Part shown: piece by piece, positions 5,931-8,030 of the stretch
Position numbering within the stretch: position 1 is the stretch's first letter
How the letters are laid out: every line of letters starts with the position of its first letter
The notes under the pieces: model-generated
Told to the model about the DNA's origin: nothing
Databases searched by the model: none
The model's input: the letters and a program-made list of their open reading frames with translations, nothing else
DNA from: a bacterium
GTDB lineage: Bacteria > Armatimonadota > HRBIN16
Length of the DNA: 8,030 nucleotides
Assembly (NCBI GenBank): GCA_025057335.1
Contig: JANWXG010000113.1
Coordinates: forward strand, 1 to 8,030
Direction: 5' to 3'
Made by a program: the position numbers and the translations under genes

Positions 5931-7766
5931 TTAGCGTTGAGCGGTCTGCACCGCCGAATGGAACTGTTCCATGCGTCGCAGGAAGGCGTCGGGCGGCTCG
6001 AACTGCACCAGACGCAACGCCTTCTGCTCGCGCCCCGCGCCGTCCAGAAAGACAATCGTCGGCACGCCCGCAATTTGGAACCGCTTGCGCAGCTCCTGCA
6101 CCGCGGGGTCTTCGTCACGTGTAAGGTCTGCCTTCAGCGCGACGACGCCCTCGAACTTCTGCGCTACGCGCGGGTCGGAGAAGGTCTTCGCCTCCAGCTC
6201 CTTGCACGGCAGGCACCAGTCGGCATAGAAGTCAATAATCACAGGCTTGTTCTCTACCATCGCCTGCTGCAGCGCCTGCTCGCTATACGGCTGCCAGGCG
6301 ATGTGTCCCCCCTGCGCCTTCTGGGTGGGCAGGGCAATCATCACCGCCCACGCCATCAGCGCCACTCCCAGCAACCGCTTGAACAGGAAGAAGCCACGCA
6401 CCGCCTTTGCCAGCTTGTCTATCGCCACGAGATACACACCCACACCCGCCAGGAAGGCGAACATCAGCCACTTATACACGACAGCAGGTAGGATGGGGCT
6501 GAGGAAGAATATCGCCACGCCGATGAGCGCGAAGCCGAACAGATGTTCTACTGCCACCATCCACTCGCCACTGCGCGGTAGGCGCCGAATCGCCCCCGAA
6601 AACATCGCCAGCACGATATAAGGAATGCCTAACCCAAGCCCCAGTGTGAGGAACAACAGGAACCCCAGAGGCACATTTCCCGTGCCCGACACCACTGCTG
6701 CCAGCGCCACCACCACGGGACCCACACACGGTGCCGCCGCGACACCCACAAGCAAGCCCATCAGGAACGCGCCCAGCCATCCCTCTCGCAGGCGCGCCTT
6801 GTTGCGCAATCCCGCTGGCAACTGTAGCTGGTACACACCGAACATGCTCAGCGCCAGCGCCACCAGAATCGCTGCGAACCCGCCCAGCACCCAGGGGTTC
6901 TGCAGCTGGAAGCCAAAGGTCTTGCCCAGTGCCGCCGCAGCCGTACCCAGCGAGGCGTACATCAGCGCCATGCCCAGCACATACACCAGCGCTAGTCCGA
7001 AAGTGCGTCCCTGACTGCCCGAGGTCTGTCGGCTGAAGAAGGAGATGGTAATCGGTATCAGCGGGTAGACGCAGGGCGTCAGGTTCAGCAGCAGTCCCAG
7101 CAACAGGATGATGGGCAGGGCGACGCCGAAGCGCCCCGTGTCCAATAGGTTTTGCAGTTTCTGCAGGTAGGCTCCGCCTGGCGCGGTAGAAAGACCGCCT
7201 GCCACAGCTTCGCCAGAAGGCGGCGTCTCTTCCGTCTGCGCTGCCACGGGGGCTGGCTCAGTCTCCGCGTTGGCGGAGGCTGCGCCTACCTTCAGCTTTA
7301 GCGTAAACGGCAGGTCGCCTGGCGGATAGCACGACCGCTCATCGCATGCCTGATAGCGCACCTTGCCGCGAATGGTCACTTCACCCGCTTTCAAGTTTTT
7401 GGCAGGCGTAGCAGGGATGCGGATGACGGTTTTGCCTTCGTAGACAGCAATCTTCTTCCCGCTGGTGAAGGCGAACTCGCGCATCAAGCCCTTCGGATAC
7501 TGCGGTGGAGCGAAGGTGATGCCTGACACAGGCTCTACGGTGACGCTGGTGGGGATAAGAAACTGCTCGCTCGCTGGGTTCGCGTTGACATGATAGGGAT
7601 GCTTAATGTCCAGCGTGACCAATATTTCAAACGGCTTTCCTGGAGCAATCTGCTTAACGGACGCCGTTGCTTGCACGCGCAGCGCATCCTTCGGCGGTGC
7701 AAACTGCGCGAAGGCGGCTACGGACAGCATCAGCACTCCCAGTATGCTGGCGACCAGTCGGTGCAT
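5931..7766 (-). CDS. dsbD: Thiol:disulfide interchange protein DsbD
   Basis: A 611-residue protein with the complete three-domain DsbD plan. Signal peptide is 1-20 (cut after AFA). The N-terminal periplasmic Ig-like domain spans about 25-162 with the redox pair C141 and C146 in YQACDERSCYPP. An Ala/Pro/Glu linker covers 163-195. A membrane domain of about eight helices (213-480) has C232 in NLTPCVYPLIP and C347 in APCVGP. The C-terminal thioredoxin domain is about 490-605 with WCLPC (C518, C521) and cis-Pro in GVPTIVF. All six catalytic cysteines are present. It passes electrons from cytoplasmic thioredoxin through the membrane to periplasmic proteins such as disulfide isomerase and cytochrome c maturation factors. 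The frame also offers a GTG at 7775, but that codon lies inside the GAGGTGA Shine-Dalgarno of ATG 7766, so I chose 7766. It is first gene of an operon with the anchored thioredoxin. Confidence 0.96.
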   Translation of the reverse strand: MHRLVASILGVLMLSVAAFAQFAPPKDALRVQATASVKQIAPGKPFEILVTLDIKHPYHVNANPASEQFLIPTSVTVEPVSGITFAPPQYPKGLMREFAFTSGKKIAVYEGKTVIRIPATPAKNLKAGEVTIRGKVRYQACDERSCYPPGDLPFTLKLKVGAASANAETEPAPVAAQTEETPPSGEAVAGGLSTAPGGAYLQKLQNLLDTGRFGVALPIILLLGLLLNLTPCVYPLIPITISFFSRQTSGSQGRTFGLALVYVLGMALMYASLGTAAAALGKTFGFQLQNPWVLGGFAAILVALALSMFGVYQLQLPAGLRNKARLREGWLGAFLMGLLVGVAAAPCVGPVVVALAAVVSGTGNVPLGFLLFLTLGLGLGIPYIVLAMFSGAIRRLPRSGEWMVAVEHLFGFALIGVAIFFLSPILPAVVYKWLMFAFLAGVGVYLVAIDKLAKAVRGFFLFKRLLGVALMAWAVMIALPTQKAQGGHIAWQPYSEQALQQAMVENKPVIIDFYADWCLPCKELEAKTFSDPRVAQKFEGVVALKADLTRDEDPAVQELRKRFQIAGVPTIVFLDGAGREQKALRLVQFEPPDAFLRRMEQFHSAVQTAQR

Positions 7767-7771
7767 GCGCT

Positions 7772-7778
7772 TCACCTC
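7772..7778 (-). promoter_or_regulatory. Ribosome binding site that decides the dsbD start
   Basis: On the minus strand GAGGTGA ends 5 bases before ATG 7766 and matches the anti-Shine-Dalgarno perfectly. The alternative GTG start at 7775 is part of this motif and has no RBS of its own. Confidence 0.8.
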
Positions 7779-7924
7779 GTGCTTGTGGTTTCGTTTCCCT
7801 ATACGATAGATACCTCAAAGGCGGTTTCGGATGCATCCCAAGAGAGGGACTTCTCGTTCTCTTCAGGGAATTCTTCCCAGTGCAGAGGGTTACAGGGAGA
7901 CTGGGGAGGGGCGTACTCTATGAC

Positions 7925-8006
7925 GACCGTGTGGACGCGACGGAGCGCGTCCCTCCAGACCTAAGCGTCATTGTGACCGTTGTGGGCGACGGAGCGCGTT
8001 CCTCCA
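7925..8006 (+). repeat. Two direct copies of a GC-rich repeat, 50-base period
   Basis: Copy 1 at 7925-7957 and copy 2 at 7975-8006 both begin GACCGT and share a 21-base block, GCGACGGAGCGCG then TC/TT then CCTCCA, with one mismatch. Copy starts are 50 bases apart. The core GGAG-CGCG-...-CTCC is partly self-complementary. The repeat lies about 160 bases upstream of dsbD and has no coding frame. Confidence 0.7.
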
Positions 8007-8029
8007 ATCGGCAACCGACCTCTGGAGGG
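7951..8029. repeat. 9-base inverted repeat flanking the GC-rich repeat, running into the window edge
   Basis: CCCTCCAGA (7951-7959) at the end of the first repeat copy is exactly complementary to TCTGGAGGG (8021-8029). The right arm may be the start of an inverted copy of the same repeat, cut by the window edge. Confidence 0.5.
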
Positions 8030-8030
8030 T

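Noticed and set aside
5492..7036. Plus-strand frames antisense to dsbD and the thioredoxin gene
   Set aside because: The minus-strand proteins have full domain structure and catalytic cysteines; the plus-strand peptides are composition shadows.
7776..7830. A sigma-70 promoter for dsbD
   Set aside because: TATAGG-like and TATCTA-like boxes exist, but none has an acceptable -35 at 16-18 bases; I could not support one position.
7925..8030. A CRISPR array at the right edge
   Set aside because: Only two copies are visible, they differ by small insertions and a substitution, the gap between them is about 17 bases, and no cas gene is present.

Overview
The window is a GC-rich bacterial chromosome segment with five genes and a large, repeat-filled gene-free gap. 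Four genes lie on the minus strand and one on the plus strand. A full DsbD implies a periplasm and therefore a two-membrane cell. A secreted beta-propeller ends in a dockerin-like Ca-binding domain, and several families of short palindromic repeats sit between the genes. Together these suggest an environmental, possibly thermophilic lineage such as Armatimonadota. That assignment is inference from style of content; no rRNA or marker gene is present.

Layout from left to right. (1) Positions 1-1233, minus: an unrecognised multi-pass membrane protein whose C-terminus runs off the left edge. It has its own promoter at 1276-1305. (2) Positions 1397-2734, minus: a secreted protein with signal peptide, six beta-propeller repeats, a transthyretin/CarboxypepD_reg-like domain and a dockerin pair. 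It has a good promoter and RBS upstream and a hairpin terminator downstream. (3) Positions 2812-3560: no credible gene, but a mosaic of at least three repeat families, including nested palindromes. (4) Positions 3608-4309, plus: a Crp/Fnr-family regulator with no cysteines. (5) Positions 4366-5220, minus: an unrecognised protein with ten cysteines and a TTG start, convergent with the regulator. (6) Positions 5320-5919 and 5931-7766, minus: a two-gene thiol-redox operon of dsbD followed 11 bases later by a membrane-anchored thioredoxin that resembles the last domain of DsbD. (7) Positions 7767-8030: the dsbD upstream region, then a 50-base-period repeat and an inverted partner cut by the window edge.

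How the genes work together: DsbD should carry electrons from cytoplasmic thioredoxin across the inner membrane to periplasmic thiol proteins, and the anchored thioredoxin is a likely acceptor or parallel donor. The Cys-rich gene 99 bases downstream may be read partly from the same transcript, but its own promoter-like sequence leaves this open. The regulator's targets cannot be told from sequence. A weak TAGT...ACTA dyad overlaps both its own -10 box and that of the Cys-rich gene.
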